Source of the DNA: a bacterium
GTDB taxonomy: Bacteria > Patescibacteria > Microgenomatia > Levybacterales > UBA12049
DNA length: 64,000 nt
Direction: 5' to 3'
Assembly: GCA_021777565.1 (NCBI GenBank)
Contig: JAJYDJ010000005.1
Coordinates: 1 to 64,000, forward strand
The translations under genes were made by a program, and so were the position numbers. The notes under the pieces were generated by a model that saw only the letters and a program-made list of their open reading frames with translations, was not told the origin of the DNA and ran no database searches. Below are positions 1 through 9,195 of this stretch, piece by piece. The number at the start of each line of letters is the position of its first letter. Within the stretch, counting starts at the first letter, position 1.

Positions 1-962
1 AAAAGGGCCGCATACGCGTCCCTGAGTTGATATTCGCCAGTCGCGAAATACTTTCCTACAATAGCAATGGTAATCGTGCGACTTTTCTTTTTCTTGATAC
101 GAGTGCACAATTTCTTCCATTCACGAAGTTTGACCTGTTTGATAGGGAGTTTTAGTGCTTTCATGAGCGCTCTATCCATTTTTTGTTCATGAAGCACGAG
201 CGGGATTTCATAGACAGATGGCAGGTCAGGATTGGAGATAATATGATCGGTCAGCATGTTACTGGCCATGGCCAATTTATCTTTGCGCCTTTGATCCAGC
301 ATTCTCTCACTGCGCGCCACGACAAAATCTGGCTGAATTCCCATAGAGTTAAGGGTCTTGATAGAAAGTTGTGTAGGTTTGGTCTTAGGCTCTCCCAGAT
401 GTGCAGGTGTCGGAACATAGCTGACATGGACATGAATGACATCTCCCGGATGGCGCCAGGCAAGCATACGTGATGCTTCATAATAAAATACATTTTGATA
501 CTCCCCTGCAGTCCCTCCAAGTTCTATAGTGACAATGTCTGCCTTGGATGCATTGGCAGCAGTCTCGATGCGTTCAATAATTTCATTTGGGATGTATGGA
601 ATAGGGTCGACATCCTCACCATTAAATTCAAATCGTCTTTCCTTCTCAATAATATGCTGATAAATCTGTCCCATGGTGATGAAGTTTTGTTTACCAAGGT
701 TGATATTTAAGGTCTTTTCATAACTTCCCAAATCCATATCTCCTTCACATCCATCCCAACAAAGGAACGGATCGCCATGTTCTATAGGATTAATAGTTCC
801 AGCGTCAATATTGAGATAATTTTCAAATTTTAAGGGGATGACTTTATATCCTGCGGATTGAAGAAGAAGTCCGATCGCTGCGGCAGTGGTGCCTTTCCCG
901 ATGCCTGAAATAAGGCCTCCTGACACAAATATGTATTTAATGTGATGTTTCTTCCCGGACAC
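1..962 (-). CDS. pyrG: CTP synthase, N-terminal part (cut by the window edge)
   Basis: CTP synthase makes CTP from UTP, ATP and glutamine in the cytoplasm. The visible 320 or so residues cover the whole synthetase domain: the P-loop region SGGLISGIGKG near residue 14, CEGDMDLGSYEK, and TIELGGTAGEYQ, which matches the family EVGGTVGDIE segment. The frame leaves the window just after AIVGKYF, where the glutaminase domain begins, so the catalytic Cys-His-Glu domain lies outside. The start is a GTG at 962; a stop lies two codons further upstream, so it is the only usual start ahead of the conserved KYIFVSGG. A TTGACG-17-TATCAT promoter ends five bases before this GTG, suggesting a leaderless transcript. 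The identification is firm; only the exact start is inferred. Confidence 0.96.
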   Translation of the reverse strand, partial: MSGKKHHIKYIFVSGGLISGIGKGTTAAAIGLLLQSAGYKVIPLKFENYLNIDAGTINPIEHGDPFLCWDGCEGDMDLGSYEKTLNINLGKQNFITMGQIYQHIIEKERRFEFNGEDVDPIPYIPNEIIERIETAANASKADIVTIELGGTAGEYQNVFYYEASRMLAWRHPGDVIHVHVSYVPTPAHLGEPKTKPTQLSIKTLNSMGIQPDFVVARSERMLDQRRKDKLAMASNMLTDHIISNPDLPSVYEIPLVLHEQKMDRALMKALKLPIKQVKLREWKKLCTRIKKKKSRTITIAIVGKYFATGEYQLRDAYAAL

Positions 963-967
963 GTATT

Positions 968-996
968 ATGATATTTCACAATTTTAATACCGTCAA
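968..996 (-). promoter_or_regulatory. pyrG promoter
   Basis: On the minus strand a -35 box TTGACG (996-991) is followed after 17 bases by TATCAT (973-968), five bases before the GTG start. The expected transcription start falls on or next to the start codon. Read from sequence only. Confidence 0.6.
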
Positions 997-1044
997 TGGA
1001 TCAAACAGTAACAGTAAACTATAGGAGTCTTTAAATTAAGTGAA

Positions 1045-2094
1045 CTATTTCCCTGGCACGACTATCATACTACTTTTCAATTCTTTGATAAAATCATTTA
1101 CATTAAGAAAATAGTTTGGAAATGCTTGCTTTAGTGTACGAATGCTTTGTGTGGACACAAGGACAACATCTTGACCAGGTCTAAGTTTTGCTTCAATAGC
1201 TGCATAATGTTTATTTGCTTCACTTATATTTTTTTTAGCATAAGACCATGATCGTACAATTTTCTTTTTAAAATCGAGTAAAATCAAATGATAATATTTT
1301 TTGGTCTTATTTTGATCCTGTACAAGTTTTAATGCAAAATCATAGCCTTCCATTTTATCTAACGCCTTTAATTCATCTTCTAAATTTGCAAGAGCTTGGA
1401 TAATGTCTGATTCACTCATGTGTTCATACTTCTGTATTGATGGCATTCTTTCTTTATATGCAAATACAGCTGAAGCTAATATAAAAAACTCTCTCCATTT
1501 TTCTTCACCTTTTCCAGACTTAAATGATTGGCCTAAAATTGTACTCATAGTTTCTACAGCTGTTGCCCATACATGTTGCAATTTTGTTCTCACCTGAAAC
1601 TCAATACGTAGCCCATTATATTGGGGTTTAAGATTATTCTTATACTTATAAACTAAATGAACACTACGATACCCATCATCTTTTGGCATTTTTATATAGT
1701 CATCTTTACGAATAAGTTCATGGGCAAATCTCATACCAGAATCATACTCTTGTACTAATTTGTTAACACTCTTCATGTTTTTTAAGATGACTCGGATTCC
1801 TGCAATATCTTGCATAGTTGACAGATTCATCTCAGGAAATCGCTGAAGCTTTTCAAGCATTGTTGGTAATCGTTTAAGTCTTTGCGCAACAATAACTTCT
1901 TTAAAACCTAATGTTTTGAGCTTACTCCTTAATGTAGCCTGAAATGTATTCACCGGGTATCCATGACAAGATCTCCAATTATTAAGTACGCTAAGAGATT
2001 TTGATTTATCGCTATCAGAAATTTGAGGGTTAGATAGTAACTCACCCGCTTTATCCACCTGAGACCTACTATATTGTGGCATTGGGAATGACAT
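1045..2094 (-). CDS. stand-alone RelA/SpoT-domain protein (predicted alarmone synthetase)
   Basis: This 349-residue protein carries one RelA/SpoT nucleotidyltransferase domain at roughly residues 60-200. Visible hallmarks are QRLKRLPTMLEKL, MQDIAGIRVI, the DDGYRSVHLVY loop and EFQVRTKLQHVWATAVE. There is no HD hydrolase domain and no TGS or ACT domain, so it is not a full-length Rel. The N-terminal segment with NNWRSCHGYP is typical of a family annotated only as RelA/SpoT domain-containing protein. The roughly 140-residue C-terminal part is not recognised; toxic small alarmone synthetases can carry neutralising C-terminal domains, so toxin-antitoxin or phage-defence use is possible but unproven. 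The start is placed at ATG 2094 because TATAAT ends six bases before it; a TTG further upstream overlaps that box. It is transcribed divergently from the methyltransferase gene. Confidence 0.85.
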   Translation of the reverse strand: MSFPMPQYSRSQVDKAGELLSNPQISDSDKSKSLSVLNNWRSCHGYPVNTFQATLRSKLKTLGFKEVIVAQRLKRLPTMLEKLQRFPEMNLSTMQDIAGIRVILKNMKSVNKLVQEYDSGMRFAHELIRKDDYIKMPKDDGYRSVHLVYKYKNNLKPQYNGLRIEFQVRTKLQHVWATAVETMSTILGQSFKSGKGEEKWREFFILASAVFAYKERMPSIQKYEHMSESDIIQALANLEDELKALDKMEGYDFALKLVQDQNKTKKYYHLILLDFKKKIVRSWSYAKKNISEANKHYAAIEAKLRPGQDVVLVSTQSIRTLKQAFPNYFLNVNDFIKELKSSMIVVPGK

Positions 2095-2100
2095 ACGTAC

Positions 2101-2129
2101 ATTATACAAACAAAATCAATACATATAAA
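2101..2129 (-). promoter_or_regulatory. promoter of the RelA/SpoT-domain gene
   Basis: Minus strand: TTTATA (2129-2124), 17 bases, TATAAT (2106-2101), then six bases to ATG 2094. This is the typical leaderless arrangement of this window. Confidence 0.6.
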
Positions 2130-2209
2130 TACAGTTACTTGTTGCATTCTCGTTTTGAGAGATTATATCCCCACAGCAATAGACCCATAATATCTTGTAT
2201 ACTACACTA

Positions 2210-3010
2210 GTGGTAGGCAAGAAAAAAAACATAGAAACAATTGATCCGTTTAGATTAGAAGAGTACAGGTCGCAACTTGCCTTACAACACTCACTTAAAC
2301 TTCTAGAAGCTACATATACCAAAGATTCTCTTACTATCCCTAATGGGAACACCAATAAACTCTGGGACGATCTTAATGCAAAGACGCATGAACTATTGCA
2401 CGAAGGTAAAAACCCTATGGCGGATGATAGAGCAAAAATTGTAGCAAGAAATATCGAGCCCAATAAGAGTATCTTAGATGTTGGTTTCGGTTCTGCTTGT
2501 TTAGAAGCTCTTTTGACTGAAAAAAAAGTTGATCTTGTTGGCATAGACTTTTCTGACGATTCTGTAAAGACAGCAAAAGGACAATATCATCAATGGTCGT
2601 TTGAAGTTGTTGATATTATCAAACCGTGGAAGTCTAAACTGCTAGACAAAAAATTTGACTACATTGTTTCTCTAGAAGTACTCGAGCACATTCCCCCATA
2701 TCAGATATTCCAAATTTTGAATGAATTTCACAAACACCTACAGAAAAATGGAACATTGATTGTATCAGTCCCACTCAACGAAGGACTTGAACAACTCGTG
2801 AAAGAAGGTATTAACCCAAACCAACATGTCCGCACATACTCACCAGCACTCATACGGGCAGAACTCGAGATCGCAGGATTTAAAACCACAAAAGATTACC
2901 GACTTTTTGCATTCAGTAACATGTACTGGCTAAAATCCTTCATTAGTAATACGCTACAAAAAGGTAGACGAAAACCAAACAATATCATTATTGTTGCTCA
3001 GAAGATATGA
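2210..3010 (+). CDS. class I SAM-dependent methyltransferase
   Basis: The protein has about 266 residues with a Rossmann methyltransferase domain in its second half. Motif I is ILDVGFGSACLEALL, the acidic residue after beta-2 lies in LVGIDFSDDSV, and the post-II region contains FDYIVSLEVLEHIPP, as in the Methyltransf_11 family. The first 80 or so residues are helical and not recognised. The substrate is unknown; its place at the head of a surface-glycan cluster suggests a sugar or lipid-linked acceptor. The start is GTG 2210 because TATACT (2198-2203) ends six bases before it; an upstream TTG overlaps that box. Its last codons overlap the next gene by four bases (ATGA), indicating one operon. 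Confidence 0.8.
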   Translation: MVGKKKNIETIDPFRLEEYRSQLALQHSLKLLEATYTKDSLTIPNGNTNKLWDDLNAKTHELLHEGKNPMADDRAKIVARNIEPNKSILDVGFGSACLEALLTEKKVDLVGIDFSDDSVKTAKGQYHQWSFEVVDIIKPWKSKLLDKKFDYIVSLEVLEHIPPYQIFQILNEFHKHLQKNGTLIVSVPLNEGLEQLVKEGINPNQHVRTYSPALIRAELEIAGFKTTKDYRLFAFSNMYWLKSFISNTLQKGRRKPNNIIIVAQKI

Positions 3011-4011
3011 ACATAGTTTTTTTAACTCGACGATTTGCACCAGACATGGGAGGAGTGGAGACACATGTCCTTCAGATCAGTAAAATTTTGGTCAGTCAGG
3101 GACATATCGTCACCGTCATCACCCAGTCACAAGGTGCACCCATCGTCGATGGTGTCACTGTTATCCGTCTGCCTCTCTATCCTGATGGGAAAGAACAAAA
3201 GTTTCATGTCTGGGAGTGGATGCTAGAACACATCCATCTTTTCTTTAATGCTGATGTCGTGCACTGTCATGATGTCTTTTTCTGGTATCTGCCATTGAGA
3301 TTCTTGCTCCCTTGGAAGCCCGTGTATACGACCTTTCATGGTTATGAGACCGTCTTCCCCCCTGAGAAGAAAGCCGTCAGACTTCGTCGTGTGTATGAAT
3401 ATCTCTCCTGGGCCAATATATGTGTCGGGAAGTATCTGGAGAAATGGTATGGCACCAAAGCAGATATGCTTATGTATGGTGGAGTCACACCAGAGCAAGT
3501 CTATCCTATGAAGAAACATACTGGTCTTCACATCGGATTTGTTGGAAGACTGACTGAGGACACTGGACTACCAGTCTACCTGGAAGCATTGAGTCTTATG
3601 AAAAAGAAAAAGATTGCGTGTACTTTTGATGCTTTTGGAGATGGGCCATTGAAAAAAGAGACCCAGAAGTATGGTGAAGCACATGGATTTGTCAGTGACG
3701 TACAAAAAAAGATTGCTGACTGTGATATTGTCTTTGCAGCATCATTCCAAAGTGTGCTAGATGCTTTTGCACAGAAAAAATATGTCATTATTGTCACTCA
3801 AAATCAACTTAAAAAAGATACATTCTCAACTACCCCCTATGCCAAGGACATTACGCTTGCAGAGAATGCACAGGATATTTTGACTGCGGTTATGACGTAT
3901 CAAAAAGACCCATCCGCATACGCTGAAAAGATAGAGAAAAATTATCAATTCGCACAGAAAAATTCATGGGAGGAGATAGTGAAGCGCTATCATCAGTTAT
4001 GGCAAAAGTAA
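3007..4011 (+). CDS. GT4-like glycosyltransferase
   Basis: This 334-residue protein has the GT-B fold of family GT4. It opens with FLTRRFAPDMGGVETHVLQIS, the glycine-rich acceptor-domain motif, has DVVHCHDVFFW in the N-terminal domain, and restarts with LHIGFVGRLTEDTGLPVYLEAL at the nucleotide-sugar domain. The usual glutamate-containing donor motif near the C-terminus is degenerate (AASFQSVLDAFAQKK), so donor chemistry may be altered. It probably adds a sugar to a lipid-linked glycan at the inner membrane face. It overlaps both neighbours by a few bases, which supports translational coupling. The family is secure; donor and acceptor are unknown. Confidence 0.85.
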   Translation: MNIVFLTRRFAPDMGGVETHVLQISKILVSQGHIVTVITQSQGAPIVDGVTVIRLPLYPDGKEQKFHVWEWMLEHIHLFFNADVVHCHDVFFWYLPLRFLLPWKPVYTTFHGYETVFPPEKKAVRLRRVYEYLSWANICVGKYLEKWYGTKADMLMYGGVTPEQVYPMKKHTGLHIGFVGRLTEDTGLPVYLEALSLMKKKKIACTFDAFGDGPLKKETQKYGEAHGFVSDVQKKIADCDIVFAASFQSVLDAFAQKKYVIIVTQNQLKKDTFSTTPYAKDITLAENAQDILTAVMTYQKDPSAYAEKIEKNYQFAQKNSWEEIVKRYHQLWQK

Positions 4012-4925
4012 CTCTTATTACTACTATATATAATGAGGCAGCAACCATTGAGTCTTTTCTTACTTCCGTCATGGAGCAGACTCGCCTGCCAGATGAGATC
4101 GTTATTGTAGATGCATGCTCGACTGATGGGACGTGGGAGAAGGTACAAGAATTTTTTCATAAAAAAACACTCATCCCCGTGCAACTCATGCAAGAGAAAG
4201 GGAATAGATCAGTTGGCAGAAATACTGCCATCAAGTATGCCAGAAACGACATCATTGTCGCGACAGACGCGGGGTGCACACTGGATAAAAAATGGTGTGA
4301 AAAAATTAGTGCACCTTTTGAAAATGGTGATATTGATGTAGTGAGCGGATTTTATCATCCAATGGGCAGGAGTGTTTTTCAGAAATGTCTTGCAACCTAT
4401 ACCAGTGTCATGCCGGATAAGCTCAATCCTGACACCTACCTCCCTTCTTCTCGATCGGTTGCCTTCACCAAAGATATCTGGAAGAAAGCAGGCAAGTATC
4501 CAGAAAGACTCACCTACTGTGAAGACCTTGTCTTTGCAAAAAAACTCCAATCCATGGGAGCTCGCATGATATTTATTCGTGATGCACTCGTGTACTGGCC
4601 ACAAAAAAACAATTTCTCTCAAGCCGCAAAGCAATTTTATAACTATGCCTATGGCGACGGACAAGCACGCTATATAAGGAAAAATACCCCATTCCTTTTT
4701 GCCAGGTATCTGGTCGGACTATTCTTGTTTTTTACATTCAAACCTTTGCTGCTCATCCTTCTTATCCTCTATGTTGTCTGGGCTATCAGGAAAAACTATC
4801 GATATGTCAGGAAACCACTCGCCTATCTCTATCTCCCACTGCTTCAGTTCACAGCTGATTTCGCGGTGATGAGTGGCATGATAGCTGGTATACTATCTGT
4901 ATGGGCTACACCAAAGACGCGATAA
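3999..4925 (+). CDS. GT2 family glycosyltransferase with C-terminal membrane anchor
   Basis: The protein has about 308 residues. The N-terminal two thirds is a GT-A domain: TLITTIYNEAATIESFL, EIVIVDACSTDGTWE, and VATDAGCTLD for the metal-binding DxD-like site. Near residues 225-290 there are two hydrophobic spans (FLFFTFKPLLLILLILYVVW and LPLLQFTADFAVMSGMIAG). ATG 3999 is preferred because the GT2 fold begins right after it (MAKVTLITT); an in-frame ATG 33 bases upstream adds no fold residues. It overlaps the preceding gene by 13 bases and the flippase gene by 25 bases. The likely role is extending a surface glycan; sugar specificity cannot be read. Confidence 0.85.
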   Translation: MAKVTLITTIYNEAATIESFLTSVMEQTRLPDEIVIVDACSTDGTWEKVQEFFHKKTLIPVQLMQEKGNRSVGRNTAIKYARNDIIVATDAGCTLDKKWCEKISAPFENGDIDVVSGFYHPMGRSVFQKCLATYTSVMPDKLNPDTYLPSSRSVAFTKDIWKKAGKYPERLTYCEDLVFAKKLQSMGARMIFIRDALVYWPQKNNFSQAAKQFYNYAYGDGQARYIRKNTPFLFARYLVGLFLFFTFKPLLLILLILYVVWAIRKNYRYVRKPLAYLYLPLLQFTADFAVMSGMIAGILSVWATPKTR

Positions 4926-6112
4926 AAGGTATTTCCTGGACAGGGTTACTTCGCATTGCGACCAAAGCCATCGGCCTTCTGGAGGCAGTCATTCTTGCTC
5001 GTATTCTGACACCTGCCCAATTTGGTGCCTATGGTATCGCCCTGTTGGCTCTTGGGCTTTTGGAAGTACTGACGGAGACAGGAGTCAATGTCGTACTCCT
5101 TCAGGAAGATGATGTCGATAGTGCTGTGGACAGTGCCTGGGTGATCTCTATCCTTCGTGGACTTATCATTGGGATACTTCTTTTCCTGGGAGCGCCACTT
5201 ATCGCTACTTTTTTTCATACCCCACAAGCAACAATTCTTTTACAACTTGCCGGCATCGTGCCAATACTTCGAGGATTTATTAATCCATCTGTTATTAAAT
5301 TTCAAAAAGAATTACATTTTAAAAATTACACATTGTATCAACTTGCCATCATCATCACTGATACTGTTGTTTCACTAACTGTCACCTATCTCACCAAAAA
5401 CCCAATTGGCATTATGACAGGACTTCTCGCTGGAGTTGTTCTTGAGCTTTTTATGTCTCACATCATTATGCGACCAACGCCGCGCATTACCTTTCACAAA
5501 GCATATCTCACCAGAATTTTTCATCAAGGCAAATGGGTCACCTTCGCCGGCATTTTTGACTATCTTTTTCAAAATGCCGATAACATTGTGGTAGGACGTA
5601 TGCTCGGAGCTGCACCTCTTGGGATTTATCAGCTCGCCTATTCTATCGCTGTCATTCCAACGACTGAAATTGGCAAAACATTTGTCCATGTCACGACCCC
5701 GATCTTTATTCGATTTGCCGATGACACTCATCGACTCAGACGCGCATTCTTACGATCTACTGGAGTGGTCTTTGCACTGGCATTTCCGATCTTTCTCATT
5801 TTCTTTTTTCTCCCACAGGTGTTTCTTTTTATTTTTGGAAGTAAATGGGCTGCGCTGATCCCTATTTTGCCACCCCTTGCAGCTCTTGGAGTACTGAGAG
5901 CTGTCCTTGGCACCTCATCGGCACTGTTCTTAAGTGTGAAAAAACAAGTGTATGTCACCTTCGTGACTTTGTGTGCTATTGTTGGCCTCTTAGGAAGTAT
6001 TGTGCCACTTATCAATCTCTGGGGACTTGGCGGTGCACCGATTGCAGCACTTTTTGGCGCAGTGGTATCAATTCCATTGACACTCTATTATATCTATCGA
6101 TTACTTCGCTGA
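4901..6112 (+). CDS. Wzx-like polysaccharide flippase (MOP superfamily)
   Basis: This 403-residue protein is almost entirely hydrophobic with about 12 predicted membrane helices. The N-terminus (ISWTGLLRIATKAIGLLEAVILARILTP, shown here in family style as SWTGLLR...ILTPAQFGAYG) and the segment GRMLGAAPLGIYQLAYSI are characteristic of O-antigen/PST flippases. It should move lipid-linked oligosaccharides across the cytoplasmic membrane. Together with the Wzy-like gene at 11.6 kb and the surrounding glycosyltransferases it suggests a Wzx/Wzy-type pathway. The start overlaps the preceding GT2 gene, and its end overlaps the convergent methyltransferase gene by 12 bases. Confidence 0.88.
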   Translation: MGYTKDAIKGISWTGLLRIATKAIGLLEAVILARILTPAQFGAYGIALLALGLLEVLTETGVNVVLLQEDDVDSAVDSAWVISILRGLIIGILLFLGAPLIATFFHTPQATILLQLAGIVPILRGFINPSVIKFQKELHFKNYTLYQLAIIITDTVVSLTVTYLTKNPIGIMTGLLAGVVLELFMSHIIMRPTPRITFHKAYLTRIFHQGKWVTFAGIFDYLFQNADNIVVGRMLGAAPLGIYQLAYSIAVIPTTEIGKTFVHVTTPIFIRFADDTHRLRRAFLRSTGVVFALAFPIFLIFFFLPQVFLFIFGSKWAALIPILPPLAALGVLRAVLGTSSALFLSVKKQVYVTFVTLCAIVGLLGSIVPLINLWGLGGAPIAALFGAVVSIPLTLYYIYRLLR

Positions 6113-6946
6113 TCTCTGCCAATAGACACTCGCCCAATCAACTTTCATAATTTTATCCGTGATATGATGTGCTTTTCGGTAGTCCTCTACTGCTCTTTTA
6201 CATGCGGGGAGACACCAATCGTCCACAATGACATATCCCCCGACTGATAATTTTGGATAGAGCACAGTCAGTGCATCCATCGTAGATTCATACATATCCC
6301 CATCCAGTCGGATCAGTGCTAATTTTTTGATCGGCGCGTTAGGCAGAGTATCTTTGAACCATCCCTTGAGAAATCTTACTTGCTCATCTAAATACCCATA
6401 TTTTGCAAAATTCATTTTCACTTCTTCCAGAGAAACTGCCAGGGTAGTCTCTTGATGAAGTTTGTCTCCCTTGTCAGCGCCATACTTTTTCTCATCAGGT
6501 TTTGGCAGACCGGCAAATGAATCAGCAGCCCAAACAATTCTTCTCTTGTCTTTGCATACATCTAGTAGCGCTCGCATAAAAATAACCGCACCGCCACGCC
6601 ACACGCCGGTTTCAATAAAGTCCCCGGGAACATTATTTTTTAGAACTGAGAGGACACACTCCTGAATATTATCCATGCGCTTTAGACCAATCATGGTCTC
6701 GGCCGCTGCTGGCCAATCCTTGCCAACTTCGCGAACTTTCGGATCAAATGGTTCTCTTTTTACCATCTCTACGCGAAAACGTGCAAGAAATTGCTTGAGA
6801 TACGGATATAGTCTGCCTTTCAGGGATTCTGGATGATACACCAATGGTCGATACACATCTTCAAAAATACTTCGTGTCAGAGACTTTTTCAAAAGAGTAA
6901 TGTAGCGAGTGGTCCCTTCATCAAGTTGTACTGGCGCTTTTCTCAT
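6101..6946 (-). CDS. TylF/MycF-type sugar O-methyltransferase
   Basis: The protein has about 281 residues and matches the TylF/MycF (macrocin O-methyltransferase) family. Visible motifs are DFIETGVWRGGA at the SAM-binding loop, RIVWAADSFAGLP, LALIRLDGDMYESTMDAL, and VIVDDW, the DD pair that binds the divalent metal. These enzymes methylate sugar hydroxyls, and here the target is probably a surface-glycan sugar. The start at ATG 6946 is chosen because TTGATT-17-AATAAT ends six bases before it. It is the only minus-strand gene inside the glycan cluster and converges on the flippase gene. Confidence 0.88.
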   Translation of the reverse strand: MRKAPVQLDEGTTRYITLLKKSLTRSIFEDVYRPLVYHPESLKGRLYPYLKQFLARFRVEMVKREPFDPKVREVGKDWPAAAETMIGLKRMDNIQECVLSVLKNNVPGDFIETGVWRGGAVIFMRALLDVCKDKRRIVWAADSFAGLPKPDEKKYGADKGDKLHQETTLAVSLEEVKMNFAKYGYLDEQVRFLKGWFKDTLPNAPIKKLALIRLDGDMYESTMDALTVLYPKLSVGGYVIVDDWCLPACKRAVEDYRKAHHITDKIMKVDWASVYWQRSAK

Positions 6947-6952
6947 GTGCAT

Positions 6953-6990
6953 ATTATTCCATCACATTCATGTATAATCAAGATATCTTT
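6953..6990. promoter_or_regulatory. overlapping divergent promoters for the TylF-like and GT2/GT-C genes
   Basis: Minus strand: TTGATT (6981-6976), 17 bases, AATAAT (6958-6953), six bases to ATG 6946. Plus strand: TATAAT (6973-6978), 12 bases before ATG 6991. The plus -10 and the minus -35 share bases 6976-6978, so the two polymerases should exclude each other. Confidence 0.55.
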
Positions 6991-9189
6991 ATGAAACCAA
7001 AAGTCTCTATTGTTATAGTTCACTACCACTGTATCAACGAATTAATCGATTGCCTCAGATCAATTCAACAAACTACGCCGTCACATCTTTATGAAATCAT
7101 TGTTGTTGATAATGATGAAGAGAAAACACTCCCCCAGAGATTAAAAAAAGAGAGAATATCACTCAAGTATATCCCGAATGATGACAAAGGTTTTGGAGAA
7201 GGATGTAACGTTGGCGCACGACATGCAAATGCAGAATACATCTTTTTCTTAAATCCAGATACAATTGTGTATAAAGGTTGCATCCAGAAGCTTACTTCAT
7301 TCATAGACGCTCATGACAACTACACAGTTGCACCTGTTCTTCTAAGCCCTAAAGGCTACCTCTATCCTTTACAAGGCACTAGTGTTTTAACTCCCATAAA
7401 AGCCATATTCTCTATATCATTTATAAGTAAAATTTGGCCAAATAATCCTATTGCAAAAACCTACTGGAATCGTATTAAAAAAGGCACATCAGTATATAAA
7501 GTTGACATTCTTCCAGGCACCGCGTTTATGATGAGAAAAAAAATATTTAAAAAACTTAACGGGTTTGATGAAAACTTTTTCTTATATTTTGAGGAGAATG
7601 ATCTTTTTTGCAGAGCTCTGGCAATTGGGCAACAGCAAGCAATCCTGAGTGATGCGCGCATCATACATCTCTGGGGGATAAGTACTCAAAATAGTAGTGG
7701 TAGCTTCTCTTATTTCTTAAAAAGCAGATTTTATTATCTTAAGAAATGGTATGGCATTATTCCAGCCCTACTTACTGAAGGTATTCTCAGATTGGGATGG
7801 GCAGAGGCAGTCCTTACGCTACTTATTGCGGTCGGTGGATTCCTTCGACTGATGCATCCAGAACTGACTCCTTTTGGGGGAGATCAGGGATGGTTTTATC
7901 TTTCAGCACGGGATGGATTGTTAACACACACACTTCCGCTTGCCGGAGTCACAAGTAGTCACACCTGGCTTACACAAGGGCCGTTATGGACGTATCTGGT
8001 TATGATCTGTTTTGCATTCACAAAATTTAATCCCATTACACCAGTTATTGTTACCGCAATACTCAACATAGTATCACTGGTAGCACTGTATGTTCTGGCC
8101 AGAAAATTTTTTGATAAACCTAGTTCTCTTGTAACGACTGCCATTGCTACTTTCTCACCACTGTTTCTCATTCACAGTCGCACTGCCTATCACACCAGTC
8201 TTATTTTTCCAGCAACTATGCTACTTCTTTGGAGTATGTACAAACTTCGCTCAACATCTGGATGGTATCTGCCTCTTGTTCTCTTCTCACTTGGGGTCCT
8301 TTACAACTTAGAAATTGCGACCATCTCACTTGCAATTGCTACTGGTACATTTTTTATGTTGGATAAACAAACACGCCACCAAATGTACCGCATCTGGAAT
8401 AAAAAACTACTTTTCATTTCACTCATTGGACTGCTTGTTCCCATGCTTCCTTTTCTTGCTCTGAATATACAATCACGATTCCACCAACTTTTTATGATAT
8501 CCGCATGGGTTGGGTATAAAATTATCTTCTTTATCCCACATCTATTTACCGGAGGCCTGATCTCAGATCCTTCACTGCCATTTGGATACTATTCAGCGAT
8601 GTATATACGACGACTTCTCTTTCTTCCCAATGAATCAGTTGCATTACTCCTTTTCTTTCTACTACATCTTGTATTCTTCGTATCTCTATTTATTACCTGG
8701 AGAAAGAAACAATGGGGTAGTACTGAAACATTTTTAGCTAGTTTTTATCTGGTGCCACTTGGCGTGTACTGCCTGCAACACATCCCATCAGAGGGTTATA
8801 TCCCGATGTTGTTTGCCGGATTTGCTCTCATGTGTGGCTATGTTTTTGCAACGATATCTAAACAATGGAAACTTCTTTTCTTTGGCGTTCTTCTTGTCGT
8901 TATGACAATCAATCTTTACACGTTCTTTTCTCAAAACTTTTTAATGACACCTCAAGACTATAGCTACTCACTATACTATCGAGAAGCGATCATCCAAAAA
9001 GCACTCGTACAAACCAAAGGAAATTCGGTACAAATTGTTTTTCATGGCCCACTGGATATCTTTCCAAGTAATCGCATGAATTATGAATATCTTGCCTGGT
9101 ATCTTGGTGCCAAGATAGATCACACCCATCCTGACAAGACTATAACCGTGACTGATACTGGCAAAGCACTCACGACTCAAGTACAATAA
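6991..9189 (+). CDS. fusion of a GT2 glycosyltransferase and a GT-C-like integral membrane domain
   Basis: The protein has about 732 residues. Residues 1-255 form a GT2 domain of the rhamnosyltransferase type: VSIVIVHYHC, EIIVVDNDEE, FFLNPDT at the metal site, and LPGTAFMMRKK with FDENFFLYFEENDLF. The remainder is a polytopic domain of about 11 helices with FGGDQGWFYLSARDGLL in its first extracytoplasmic loop, resembling GT-C lipid-phosphosugar transferases of the ArnT/PMT type. The protein could transfer one sugar on the cytoplasmic side and another outside; this is inference. ATG 6991 is preferred over ATG 6970, because the TATAAT box directly follows the latter. A short intergenic step leads to the next GT2 gene. 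Confidence 0.82.
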   Translation: MKPKVSIVIVHYHCINELIDCLRSIQQTTPSHLYEIIVVDNDEEKTLPQRLKKERISLKYIPNDDKGFGEGCNVGARHANAEYIFFLNPDTIVYKGCIQKLTSFIDAHDNYTVAPVLLSPKGYLYPLQGTSVLTPIKAIFSISFISKIWPNNPIAKTYWNRIKKGTSVYKVDILPGTAFMMRKKIFKKLNGFDENFFLYFEENDLFCRALAIGQQQAILSDARIIHLWGISTQNSSGSFSYFLKSRFYYLKKWYGIIPALLTEGILRLGWAEAVLTLLIAVGGFLRLMHPELTPFGGDQGWFYLSARDGLLTHTLPLAGVTSSHTWLTQGPLWTYLVMICFAFTKFNPITPVIVTAILNIVSLVALYVLARKFFDKPSSLVTTAIATFSPLFLIHSRTAYHTSLIFPATMLLLWSMYKLRSTSGWYLPLVLFSLGVLYNLEIATISLAIATGTFFMLDKQTRHQMYRIWNKKLLFISLIGLLVPMLPFLALNIQSRFHQLFMISAWVGYKIIFFIPHLFTGGLISDPSLPFGYYSAMYIRRLLFLPNESVALLLFFLLHLVFFVSLFITWRKKQWGSTETFLASFYLVPLGVYCLQHIPSEGYIPMLFAGFALMCGYVFATISKQWKLLFFGVLLVVMTINLYTFFSQNFLMTPQDYSYSLYYREAIIQKALVQTKGNSVQIVFHGPLDIFPSNRMNYEYLAWYLGAKIDHTHPDKTITVTDTGKALTTQVQ

Positions 9190-9195
9190 TTGCAT

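Noticed and set aside
183..710. Three open frames on both strands inside 183-710
   Set aside because: They lie inside pyrG, whose family motifs are clear in the minus-strand frame running out of the window.
1045..2094. Full-length bifunctional Rel/SpoT
   Set aside because: No HD hydrolase, TGS or ACT domain is present; only the synthetase core is seen.
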